Shown piece after piece: positions 28,201 through 33,763 of a stretch of DNA of 64,000 nucleotides. Both the position numbers and the translations under genes were made by a program. The stretch is from Erythrophleum ivorense (lineage: Eukaryota > Streptophyta > Magnoliopsida > Fabales > Fabaceae). Each line of letters opens with the position of its first letter. Within the stretch, counting starts at the first letter, position 1. The stretch is from contig JAIUCV010000004.1 in assembly GCA_026724425.1 (NCBI GenBank), positions 2,862,001-2,926,000 on the forward strand, written 5' to 3'. Below the pieces are notes generated by a model. That model was not told the DNA's origin. It worked only from the letters and a program-made list of their open reading frames with translations, and did not search any database.

Positions 28201-31200
28201 AGTATATTAATTTCCTTACAAGTGGCTGGTATCTTCCAATATCAATCGGAGGGCTATCTTCCTTGAGGCCTAGTTTGTAATTTGTCCCCATAGGAGTGTC
28301 AAAGGTTTACACCTCCACATGCCTGTTTTTTGAAGAAGGTCAAGAGTATACTTTTTCAATAAGATAGAGATAACCTTCTTGGTTCTAGCAACTTACATAC
28401 CAAGAAAGTGTCTCAAACTTCCAATATTTTTCACCTTAAACTCATGAGCTAGGTACTTTTTCAATTTCTCAATCTCTTCAGCCTAATCACTAGTAATTAC
28501 AATATCATATATGTAAGCAATTAGCACTGCCATCCTCCTATCTTGACACACCTTTACAAACAAAGCGTCATCAGTCTACCATTGATTTTACTCTAATGCC
28601 TTAGTAGTAGTGGTGAATTCACCAAACCATGCCATAGGGGATTGCTTGAGATCATATAGAGACTTACGTAGCTTGCACACATTCTTGAAAATAACAACCA
28701 TCTTTATAAAAGTAAGTGGGACACTTTAGATCTTTTGTAAGTTTGATAATGGAGAAACGATTGCAATTTAATTGAGGAACAAGTAAAACATCTCTAAGTA
28801 TCAAATCCTTAGATAATGTAACAACGCCAAAACTCATAACCTCAGCTACTTATCCATCAACAATTCTGACCACTAATTTTTCAGAAGTAGGAATGAAACC
28901 ATCAAGGAGATGAGTTACCAGCCATATGATTGGAGGTGCTAGAGTCAATAATCCAAGAATTGGGCCTTTGAATTTGAGTATGTAAAGCCATCAAATTTTT
29001 ACCTGATTGAGTGATAACTCCATTGCCTATAGTTTGGTTCTATCCATGAGCTTCAATCAATTTCTAGAGGATCTCTAGTTGCTTCTAGTCAAACATTGTT
29101 GGTTCAAGAGAATTGGTAGGCTTTTTATCAGCACAAGCCATGAAACCAATCCTTTCACGTGGCTGCTTGGGCTTCCAATTTGCAGGTTTCCAATTTGCAA
29201 GTTTCTCGTGAAACTTCCACCAAGCATCCTTGCTATGACCTGCTTTGTACAATGGTCACACCAAGGTCTATCATTCCTACAAGGCTTAGCGTCATGGGTG
29301 AGTGTTCTTAGCAACAAAGGCTGAAGATTTAGAGGAGGACTGATGAGTAGGGAACTATATGAGTAAGTTTCTTTTGGCTTTCTTCATAGCATACTTTAGC
29401 AAAGACCTTATGAAGGGAGGGTAATGGATTCTTGGCCATGAGGCGCCCTTTGAGCTCATCAAAGACCGTGTTGGGACCTAAACTAAAGGAAACCTATAAA
29501 TCCTCTCTTTCTCCACTATTCTCTTGTAGGTAACAGCATTAGTACTGGTAGTCCATTTATAGACTTGATAGAGATCCAGTTGCTGCCACAATTTCATCAA
29601 TGTGTTGTAATATTGAGTCACACTTGCATCATCTTATTTCAGACCCTTCAATTGGCCTTTGATCTAAAATAAGGTAGCAATGTTTTTCATCTTAGAGTAA
29701 GACACAACATCCTAGATTTCCTTGGCTGTCTTGGCAAGCATTAAGGTTTCCTCAATCTCCAATGTCATATAATTCACCAATCATGACATTATCATATTGC
29801 TTTCAGCCACCCATGTGTTCTATTCAGGGTCAGAGGTAGTCGATTGAGCAACTGCACCAGTGAGAAACTCCTCTTTGCCTCCTCCATGGTTGAACATCAG
29901 GGTGCGTTGAGTACATTCAAGATAATTGTGGCTATTAAATTAATGGTCAATGATCATGAGAGATGGGCTGTCACCAGCCATGGGAGTTGCAGTGATACTA
30001 TTTGAGGAAGCAACTTGTGGCTAAGAGATGGATGACGAGACCTCCTAGGAGTCAGTGGGATAAGCTCCCATGAACTTGAATGAGATCATGGTGTTTTATA
30101 GGATCCAAATGGCTCTGATACCATGAAGTAAAGCAAAGCAGTAGCTGTAACAGTAGCGGCTCTAGACTTATATTCAACAATAAAAATAACTATACATATA
30201 TGTAGGCGGCTGACCACTCTTAATTGGCCAAACCTAACTCTATAAAAAATGAAATAAAGAATTCAAACTCCCTAATTATTCTAGACCAAGTAAAAGGAAA
30301 CAAGAAGAGAAAGATAACGATGCCTAGAATAAAACAATAATCTCCTAAAGACAAACAAATCAGGGAAATAATAAAATGGAAGCTGTTGACTAACGACAAG
30401 CTAATTTCTTTTCTTATTACATTTTTGTAGATTTAAGTTTGTAAAAAATCCAGTATGTCATGTATCCTTCTTATTGAATACATTTTCCTGCTTTTATTAT
30501 GAATTGTTGTCTAATATTGTAATTGTCATGCCCAAAGACGAAAATGTGAGTGACACCAAATATGAGGTGATCTCACATCTGTAAGCCTAATTAAACATAT
30601 AAAGCTTTTTTTTGTTACTATGTTAATCCAAGGCCCTAGAACAAAGGTGTAAATATACACTTTAAATACATGAGACTTTCAAAATAAACTCTCTTCCAAA
30701 ATCGCGCTTTTAGTTTCATTCATTTATATTATATTATATAATTAATTTGTTATTTAGGGTGGTTGCGAGAAATACAATAGAGTGGCTCCTATAAATTGGG
30801 CATCTCAGATATGCCTACAACATTCAGGCTGTCAACACAACAAAAGGAAAGCTCCGCTCTTAGCTATTTGATCAATAACAAAACATAAACAATAAGGTGA
30901 GGATTGTGCCTCTAGTTTGTGGAGTTGACTTAAGAAAACAAACAAATATATACACAAGGAACAACAAATCATTAATATTGAACAACTAACTGCTGGCCCT
31001 TCACTAGTAACACTCGAGTTAAACCAGAGGAATGTTGAGACATAGTTTCACTTTTTGCAAAAATAAATAATAGAATGAATCGTGATACTCAACATTGAAT
31101 TTATTCTCTTGTTAGTATTTTATTGCCCAACATTTAGTTTCATACAATATTGCAGGTCTTATAGTTGTGTGGTGAAATTTATCCTTTAGCTTGAGTGGTA

Positions 31201-33763
31201 CTCTTTTATTACAAATAACGCTTGAAACACTCTTCCATTTCATCCATTCTTCTTGAATTCTATGTTTTACATCTTCTTCTATTTTGCTGTTATGTTGTAT
31301 GATGAATCCAAAATATTTAAACGGTGTGACTTTTGGTATGGTATATTCTCTAATCTTGAAGTTAATTTATTCAATTAATTTTACTATTCTGCTTCCACTG
31401 AATTGTTAAGCTCTATTGTCTACATCAATTCTAATTCACATGGGTTCATCATTTAAATCCAAGGCATTAAATACACTAATGTAACCTACAATTATTAAAG
31501 CCAATTTAGTGGGCACACTTGGAGTCTTGGTACAAGAGGATCATCTTAAATTCTTTTGAATAAAATATGTCAAAGTCTACAAAGAAAAGCAGTAACCTAC
31601 CAAGGGCATTGATTTCCAATTTAATTCCTTTCCATGAACAAGGTAAAATAATTCCATCAAACCAATCCCTTGGTTAATTTAGTGATTTGCCCGACTTTAC
31701 TTACTCCCATTGCTCCTTCAACATTCAAAACTCTTAAGTGACTTGCAACAAGAATTTAAATAACAAAAATGAAGAAGAAATGCAACTATCCACAGGCCCC
31801 TGTAGACAGCTCCTAATACATGCCTAGAATGAGGAAAAATTTAGGAATTGGCTCTTGGCCAACTCACTAATTACAAGGCTCAAATTCTTAGCAACTCTCC
31901 AAGGTGCAGAACTGAAATGAAAGAAAGAAGCAAACAAAAGTTAGCTCTCCCTAATCAGCAGCTATAGAAGAGTAAGGAAGAATTCAATCTTGAAGAAACT
32001 TGAGGAAGAGGTGGCTGTGTAGAGCAGCTGTAACACAAGGAAAAATAGAGCTGAAGTTCCAGATCCGAAAGGGAAAAATGGCAACAATGGTGCTTAAAAA
32101 AAATTGAGAAAGAAGCTACTAACCCAAGGGAATAGAGGACTGGAGTTGTAGACCAACGAATGCCTCAAGCTTGCTCGTTTAGTTGAGGAAGAAGTTGCAA
32201 ACCAAAAAGGGGATGTCAAAAATGAAAATGAGCTCACAGTCCACTCAAATGGTGGCACAACAGAAAGAGACTCATGGACTGAGCTGTACAAGGGGTCTTA
32301 CAAGTCTAGAAATGCCAAAATTTTGAAGGGAGATGGGCGAGTAACTTGTGGAAGAAGGAGAAGAAGATGCAGGGAGATATGATTTGAGAGAAATGAAGCT
32401 TCCAGAAAGTGAAGAGGAGACACAAGGAAAGTGGGGTTTCTCATTTGTGTCTCAGATAAGATTTTCTTTTAGAATGGCAGGATGGTAATTTGAGGAAGAA
32501 AAAGAAAAAGGCATGCTGAAAAAATAAAGATAATGAATAAATAAATAAAGCCTTTTGGCCTTGTACCCCAATGGGACAGAAACTTGAGCTATGGTTGGAG
32601 TTTGAGATTGAATTTCCCATTAATACAAATTAAGCTTGCCTTATTTAGTTTAATTTAAGCTAATAAACGCCAAGATTTATTATTATTATTACTATTATGT
32701 TTTCAATTTAAACTCCACACTCTCTAAGACATCTCTGACTTAATAATTTAAATTAATTCACCTAAAGCTCACTTTTAATCCTTCTTCAAGTCTTCGGTTA
32801 TTACAGTAATGTTGTGGCACAGTATTTTAATTTCTTTGTCACCCCTAATTATGTCATGTCTTAGGCTTTGTGAGGCCGGTATATGGTTTTAAGAGGGTTG
32901 CAGTATTCAATTGCTTGCAAAATGATCTTCTTCAGTTTGGCACTTGGGCTGTTAAGAAGAAAATGTTCCTTTTCTCAAGAATATTTAGAGTTAGTTGTCA
33001 AATATTTCTTATTAGGATGTGTTATTTTGTTTTTGGTTCCACCCTCTTTTGAAGCAGACAACTTATATATGACCTCTGGTTTTTATAATGGTTTTACGAT
33101 AGATAATTGAGGGAATTTTTCCACTTGACAATGCAGATCCCTGCAATTAATTACTATTGGCATTCATTGATGAATTCTTAAGTGTGCTTGGATTATGAAA
33201 CGTTTCTTTTGTTTGGAAAGATGCATGTTGAGACAGCTATTTAGTTAGATTTATGGGTTTACAGGAATCAGGTCTACAATCTTCAAGAACTCTAATATGA
33301 GGAGTCATTTGTGTTAAGCTGAAATGTTGAATACTGTAATAGGCGAGGAGCTTTATAGTGTAATAAGGAGTATTTGCCTGGGAAAGTAAGGATTGTGAAT
33401 ATTTCCAACGAAAATTTGAAACTCCATAAAATGTGAATCTCCAAGTATGAAGTGGTATTACTCTTGTCTTTTTCAAAGTCAAATTACTTGTAATTAAAAT
33501 GAAAAAACTGGAGCCAGAAGAACATCGATAATGGAGGCTCAAAAGTAGATTTTTGTTTGTATCATCGTGTAAGTGTCCAATGTTTATGTCACACGTACAC
33601 GCTTGCGCACACATACATATATAGATATATATATATATATATATAGATATGTATTCTATTGATTGTACATTATATAATAGATGTACCATACAACTAGAAA
33701 AAGTTCTCCACTTAGTAATCATACGAGATTCTTATAGCTTATCTCGCTTCACTGCAGGTCTGA
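2564..33763 (+). CDS. DDT/PHD-finger chromatin protein, PTM-like (whole gene, 9-10 coding exons)
   Basis: Exons join in phase at 2564-4278, 4380-4991, 6077-7235, 8417-8699, 8804-8928, 9937-10397, 17476-17504, 20871-21503, 21721-21923 and probably 33758-33763, giving about 1,741 residues. Visible in order are a Tudor/Agenet-like N-terminal domain (roughly residues 1-55), a basic patch (GRKPKKRRR), a long acidic linker with several DLN motifs, a DDT domain, a canonical PHD finger, a Cys-rich CGWCFSC segment and two C-terminal PHD-like fingers. This layout matches the plant PTM family, whose named Arabidopsis member is a PHD transcription factor in chloroplast-to-nucleus signalling. Orthology to that member, rather than to its uncharacterised paralogues, is not established. 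All exons are open, so the gene looks functional despite about 12.4 kb of transposon sequence in introns 6 and 9. It has no functional relation to the NLR genes to the right. Confidence 0.85.
4380..4991 (+). CDS. PTM-like exon 2: end of DDT region and PHD finger 1
   Basis: The acceptor is GGGGCAG|AAATTTG and restores the frame as RNLNWDLLDLVTWP. A WHIM-like stretch follows, then a complete C4HC3 PHD finger (CCLCKMDGSLICCDGCP, AFHSRCV, GDWYCPEC), expected to bind histone H3 tails. After the finger comes the family-typical block LLGIDPHGRLYFKSCGYLLV. The donor is TTAGT|GTAAGT in phase 2, joining to GTCAGATTC of exon 3. Confidence 0.9.
4992..6076 (+). other. PTM-like intron 2
   Basis: A GT-AG intron of about 1.1 kb. 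It contains a MITE-like insertion (5162-5550). A pyrimidine-rich AG near 5740 looks like an acceptor, but nothing downstream of it translates into family sequence, so no extra exon is called. Confidence 0.8.
5162..5550. mobile_element. MITE-like element with TA target duplication
   Basis: The left end is TA|GGGTGTGTTTGGATGG and the right end, in reverse complement, TA|GGGTTATGTTTGGGAG, so the ends form an imperfect terminal inverted repeat flanked by TA on both sides. Both arms are rich in GGAATGGAATGG or its complement, so the whole unit could fold into a hairpin. It is non-coding and about 389 bp long. The TA duplication would suit a Tc1/mariner-type MITE, but the class is a guess. Confidence 0.55.
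6077..7235 (+). CDS. PTM-like exon 3: Ser-rich linker and CGWCFSC Cys motif
   Basis: Spliced after TTTGCAG, it reads SDSSDMRSVFNYYHINDLH, a conserved family block, and continues through a low-complexity Ser/Thr-rich linker. It then gives YYSFARTASLVAEELI and a zinc-binding-like CGWCFSCKVENDDRGCLFN. It ends ASDVASVKCLLLI at donor ATT|GTAAGG, phase 0. The linker is the least conserved-looking part of the protein. Confidence 0.88.
7236..8416 (+). other. PTM-like intron 3
   Basis: An AT-rich GT-AG intron of about 1.2 kb. No gene, repeat with clear ends or RNA gene was recognised in it. Confidence 0.75.
8417..8699 (+). CDS. PTM-like exon 4
   Basis: Acceptor CTGCAG|TTAGAATCC. It reads LESNLRLLALSADWLKHVDS and ends with the conserved GGRLSRHLFNWKVLPRSLV block. 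Donor CAAG|GTTTGC leaves phase 1. This is the conserved region between the central Cys motif and the C-terminal fingers. It contains no catalytic motif. Confidence 0.85.
8804..8928 (+). CDS. PTM-like exon 5
   Basis: Acceptor TTTGCAG|CTGGGTG. The 125-nt exon restores frame as AGCTKIPGILYPENSDFARR and WRAAVETSISVEQLAIQ. Its donor is CAG|GTATGG in phase 0. The block is continuous with exon 4 in family members. Confidence 0.85.
8929..9936 (+). other. PTM-like intron 5
   Basis: An AT-rich intron of about 1.0 kb. Short open frames on both strands near 9413-9641 are each other's complement and show no protein similarity, so no gene is called. Confidence 0.75.
9937..10397 (+). CDS. PTM-like exon 6: conserved core and first half of PHD finger 2
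   Basis: Acceptor TTTCAG|GTTAGAGAG. It reads VRELDSNIRWHDIENTHPL, then a basic region and YWLDEPYVPLHLIKNFE. It ends in the opening Cys pair of the second PHD-like finger (CGHCNKDVPTR). The donor ACCAG|GTATTT is phase 2, and the finger is completed across the next, 7.1-kb intron. Confidence 0.88.
10398..10887 (+). other. PTM-like intron 6, part left of the gypsy insertion
   Basis: Intron sequence between exon 6 and the left LTR of the gypsy element. It holds a (TA)n microsatellite at about 10488-10511, close to the donor, and A-rich sequence just before the insertion. No gene is seen. Confidence 0.75.
10888..11191 (-). repeat. 3' LTR of the intron-6 gypsy element
   Basis: TG...CA-bounded 304-bp LTR. 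Its partner is at 15883-16184. It contains a short CA microsatellite (ACACACACAC) that is two bases longer here than in the partner. The adjacent inner sequence, in element orientation, is purine-rich (AATGGGGCGAGAAT) and fits the polypurine tract. Confidence 0.92.
11269..11757 (-). pseudogene. gypsy integrase C-terminus with chromodomain
   Basis: The frame carries the GPY/F-type integrase tail (VGDYVYVKLRPYKFKS, APRFYGPYQVLEKVGAVVYK, HPVFQVSQLRK). It ends in a chromodomain-like block (PEQVLQTRRLTNGKLEVLIQ then WEGCP). In chromoviruses this module is thought to steer integration to chromatin. The frame stops just after WEGCPTYESL, short of a full chromodomain. Confidence 0.85.
11841..12161 (-). 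pseudogene. gypsy integrase catalytic core, part
   Basis: Contains the second part of the D,D-35-E core: IVSDRDHIFISQFWRELF followed by NGQTEVINRSLETYLR. In active elements this core joins cDNA ends to target DNA. The frame is separated from the zinc-binding half by stops around 12162-12260. Confidence 0.85.
12260..12871 (-). pseudogene. gypsy RNase H end and integrase HHCC zinc domain
   Basis: The upstream end finishes RNase H (RTDQKALKHLLEQRIMDPDQ, then LMGYHFEIRYKSGVENKAAD). It continues into the integrase zinc domain (FHDSPIGGHSRYLRTYKRL, then CTTCQRNK). Neighbouring frames overlap it by a shift at about 12814-12871. Confidence 0.85.
12814..13074 (-). pseudogene. gypsy RNase H, first half
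   Basis: Carries the RNase H opening FELEIDASGGGVGAVLIQ, then AFVSQQLSNKARQSSIYERE. It runs out of frame into the next fragment, so the domain is frameshifted. Confidence 0.82.
13362..14189 (-). pseudogene. gypsy reverse transcriptase, broken
   Basis: The part at 13647-14189 holds the fingers (VKKKEGSWRFCVDYRALNKI, then PDKFPIPAIDELIDEL). The part at 13362-13547 holds the palm with the FLDD form of the catalytic YxDD box (LVFLDDILIYS). The segment between them (13548-13646) has stops, so no complete enzyme is encoded. Confidence 0.87.
14137..14577 (-). pseudogene. gypsy aspartic protease
   Basis: Has the retroviral-type aspartic protease signature VLIDSGATHNFIS and a downstream VDLVLGIAWLENLG block. 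The active-site Asp-Ser-Gly is intact although the polyprotein around it is not. It overlaps the RT fragment in another frame. Confidence 0.85.
14553..15878 (-). pseudogene. gypsy gag, broken into several frames
   Basis: The fragment at 15087-15293 has the retrotransposon Gag core (GSVEEYRKNFETLSAPLKDV). The fragment at 14553-15071 has a C2HC-like zinc knuckle (CFKCDEKFGPNHKC). The N-terminal part lies at 15529-15840 and includes a coiled-coil-like stretch. Stops between the parts make it non-functional. Confidence 0.82.
15883..16184 (-). repeat. 5' LTR of the intron-6 gypsy element
   Basis: 302-bp LTR that starts the element in its own orientation. The adjacent + strand sequence CGCTTTGATACCA is the complement of the primer binding site. 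It is followed by the flank AAAAC, the imperfect partner of ATAAC at 10883-10887. Confidence 0.92.
16185..17475 (+). other. PTM-like intron 6, part right of the gypsy insertion
   Basis: AT-rich intron sequence with a (TA)n tract at about 17330-17350. Short open frames here (16337-16816) have no recognisable similarity. Nothing else is called. Confidence 0.7.
17476..17504 (+). CDS. PTM-like exon 7: 29-nt micro-exon inside PHD finger 2
   Basis: Acceptor TTGCCAG|GGAAG, donor AAAG|GTGAGC. It encodes only REAVSCQYCK with its borders, supplying the middle Cys-X2-Cys of the second PHD-like finger. Its phase matches exon 6 (2) and exon 8 (1) exactly, which is the main reason to accept such a small exon between a 7.1-kb and a 3.4-kb intron. 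Confidence 0.85.
18586..18780. repeat. tandem duplication, two units of about 97 bp
   Basis: The first unit (about 18586-18680) and second (about 18682-18780) both run from CCCCCAGAAGAAACTATGA through AATCTGTCCCACNGTAACTG to GAGTGGCCCTTGAAAATG, with only a few differences. The unit includes the downstream end of the adjoining LINE-like fragment, so the duplication followed that insertion. Confidence 0.85.
18780..19077 (-). mobile_element. LINE-like ORF2 C-terminal fragment (zf-RVT region)
   Basis: The minus frame reads AMLLHCRVAVLLWNKLFGVL followed by an HKLW block. This resembles the zinc-binding tail after plant LINE reverse transcriptases (pattern HLxxHCxVAxxLWxxLF). A short internal direct repeat (TTGCACATTGCCATTGG units) interrupts it. 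Only a few dozen residues match and no poly-A tail or target duplication was located. Confidence 0.4.
20871..21503 (+). CDS. PTM-like exon 8: rest of PHD finger 2, basic region, start of PHD finger 3
   Basis: Acceptor TGCACAG|GGTTCTTCC. It completes finger 2 (GFFHKRHVRK, YSCHRCQDG), then gives a very basic Lys/Arg-rich stretch of about 110 residues that should bind nucleic acid or act as a nuclear signal. The conserved NSYWLNGLWLS block follows. The third finger opens with CCLCCGDGCTLNYIACEICG. Donor GGAG|GTAACT, phase 1. Confidence 0.88.
21721..21923 (+). CDS. PTM-like exon 9: end of PHD finger 3
   Basis: Acceptor TATGCAG|AGTGGTTTC completes the finger as EWFHGDAFGL and FRCHVCRDRAAPVCPH, then a short acidic tail. 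Donor GAG|GTACGC is phase 0. If the intron were retained, translation would stop at 21972-21974 after 16 extra residues, which could be an alternative C-terminus. Confidence 0.87.
21924..22527 (+). other. PTM-like intron 9, part before the copia insertion
   Basis: About 600 bp of AT-rich intron between exon 9 and the left copia LTR. No gene or repeat was recognised. Confidence 0.7.
22528..22795 (-). repeat. 3' LTR of the copia element
   Basis: 268-bp TG...CA LTR. It aligns with 30124-30398 over its whole length with roughly one difference in eight bases. The shared core GGCTGACCACTCTTAATTGG is unchanged between the two. Confidence 0.92.
22803..23006 (-). pseudogene. copia RNase H C-terminal end
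   Basis: Reads HHDRTKHVEIDSHFIKENI, SYVPTSSQVADVLTKGLP and FEELSIKLGMINI, the standard end of a copia RNase H and polyprotein. The CDNKAA-type active-site block that should precede it is absent, apparently lost by a short deletion next to the gypsy insertion point. Confidence 0.9.
23059..23250 (-). repeat. 3' LTR of the nested gypsy element
   Basis: 192 bp, preceded by TTCAC. The outer dinucleotide reads TA instead of TG. It has a purine-rich GAGAAAGAGAAATAGAGAGAG core shared with its partner. Confidence 0.92.
23280..23500 (-). pseudogene. nested gypsy chromodomain
   Basis: The minus strand reads PKKILHRRMLPKRGRSVIDV then LVKWKDCPEENASW, a clear chromodomain core with the aromatic WK..P..ASW end. 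It follows a degenerate integrase tail and confirms assignment to the chromovirus branch. Confidence 0.82.
23989..24485 (-). pseudogene. nested gypsy integrase, broken
   Basis: The part at 24228-24485 has the zinc-binding half (WMHESPQGAHSGVRATYHKL, CDVYTRSKDE; the normal CxxC is CDVYTR here, so the second Cys is lost). The part at 23989-24174 has the core block HPFTTAQAAQSFIDNVYKLH then IVSDKDPIFLS. Stops separate them. Confidence 0.83.
24489..25760 (-). pseudogene. nested gypsy reverse transcriptase and RNase H, broken
   Basis: RT relics include LELKSRYHQIRINPNDIPKT and VMPFRLTNALATFQ (25460-25651), then LLFFDDILVYSSS with the catalytic FFDD (25213-25467). RNase H relics continue through about 25100 to the YEIQYKKKNDNNAADAISQM block at 24489-24722. 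Several stops and shifts break the frame. Confidence 0.85.
26380..26475 (-). pseudogene. nested gypsy protease active-site relic
   Basis: Reads VFIDSESTHDFVHLQLVKKV where active relatives have DSGATHNF. The catalytic triad Gly is replaced by Glu, so this protease would be dead even without the surrounding stops. Confidence 0.75.
26555..27586 (-). pseudogene. nested gypsy gag, broken
   Basis: The frames at 27308-27586 (N-terminal coiled-coil-like), 26889-27152 (Gag core LGSVEEYQDTFNNLSYKVNL) and 26555-26794 (zinc knuckle CFFCHEKYTQGHEC) are the three parts. The order and spacing match the gag of the intron-6 element. Confidence 0.83.
27671..27862 (-). repeat. 5' LTR of the nested gypsy element
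   Basis: 192-bp LTR starting TGATAGGG and ending ACA on the + strand, followed by TTCAC. The primer-site complement TTTGATACCA ends one base before it. Confidence 0.93.
27870..28720 (-). pseudogene. copia reverse transcriptase and RNase H, broken
   Basis: From 28720 leftwards the minus strand reads KLRKSLYDLKQSPMAWFGEF and then AVLIAYIYDIVIT, where the catalytic YVDD box has become YIYD. The frame at 27959-28291 gives YQPLVRKLIYLTHTHPNISF, LEALYKILRYLKMNP and the RNase H start GVCSDADCAGS. The RNase H tail is on the far side of the nested gypsy (22803-23006). Confidence 0.88.
28720..28965 (-). pseudogene. copia protease relic fused to pre-integrase region; integrase missing
   Basis: Reads SWIIDSSTSNHMAG (protease, normally DSGAT) and later LTKDLKCPTYFYKDGCYFQE, the block that usually precedes copia integrase. 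The next recognisable sequence is already RT (LRKSLYDLKQ), so integrase and the RT N-terminus, normally more than 1 kb, have been deleted. Confidence 0.75.
29075..30089 (-). pseudogene. copia gag, broken
   Basis: A start-like ATG lies at 30089 (MISFKFMGAYPTDSQEVSSS). The frame shows a copia Gag body (WVAESNMIMSWLVNYMTLEI, LMLAKTAKEIWD, LYQVYKWTTSTNAVTYKRIV) and the zinc knuckle beginning WCDHCTK, interrupted by stops and a shift in the knuckle. Confidence 0.83.
30124..30398 (-). repeat. 5' LTR of the copia element
   Basis: 275-bp LTR directly abutting the primer-site complement (30111-30123). It starts TGAAGTAAAGC and ends GACA on the + strand, followed by the flank AGCTA. Confidence 0.93.
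30524..32805. mobile_element. solo LTR, 2.28 kb, TSD GTAAT
   Basis: The unit begins TGTCATGCCC and ends GGTTATTACA (TG...CA). It is flanked by a perfect GTAAT duplication (30519-30523, 32806-32810). It contains no internal LTR pair, primer site or coding domain, as expected of a solo LTR left by recombination. Its first 500 bases resemble 54534-55050, and its ends resemble those of 49675-52091 and 58508-63438, so all belong to one large-LTR family. It is probably gypsy-related, but the family is not identified. Confidence 0.82.
32806..33757 (+). other. PTM-like intron 9, final part
   Basis: AT-rich intron sequence with a TA microsatellite at about 33617-33645. The minus-strand open frame across 33237-33722 includes this simple repeat and has no similarity, so no gene is called. 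Confidence 0.65.
33758..33763 (+). CDS. PTM-like candidate terminal exon (one codon plus stop)
   Basis: A strong acceptor (TTATCTCGCTTCACTGCAG) is followed in the required phase 0 by GTC TGA, that is Val-stop. The sequence behind it to about 34300 looks like a 3' UTR with several AATAAT/AAATAA-type motifs. The alternative is termination by intron retention at 21972-21974. A very short last coding exon is unusual and is inferred from splice consensus only. Confidence 0.4.
   Translation, partial: V

Larger units (their letters stand above)
22528..30398 (-). mobile_element. Ty1/copia LTR retrotransposon, degenerate, with a nested gypsy element
   Basis: LTRs at 22528-22795 and 30124-30398 are flanked by AACTA on the left and AGCTA on the right, a 5-bp target duplication with one change. 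The primer site is immediately inside the right LTR: + strand GGCTCTGATACCA is the complement of TGGTATCAGAGCC, the usual copia initiator-Met site. A polypurine tract (AAGGGAGAG) abuts the 3' LTR. The coding order in minus orientation is gag, protease, RT, RNase H. Without the nested element (23059-27862 plus TSD) the internal region is only about 2.5 kb, and the integrase is missing. It is antisense to the PTM-like gene. Confidence 0.92.

Noticed and set aside
33237..33722. 161-residue minus-strand open frame in PTM intron 9
   Set aside because: It crosses a TA microsatellite (IYIYIYIY run) and has no recognisable similarity.
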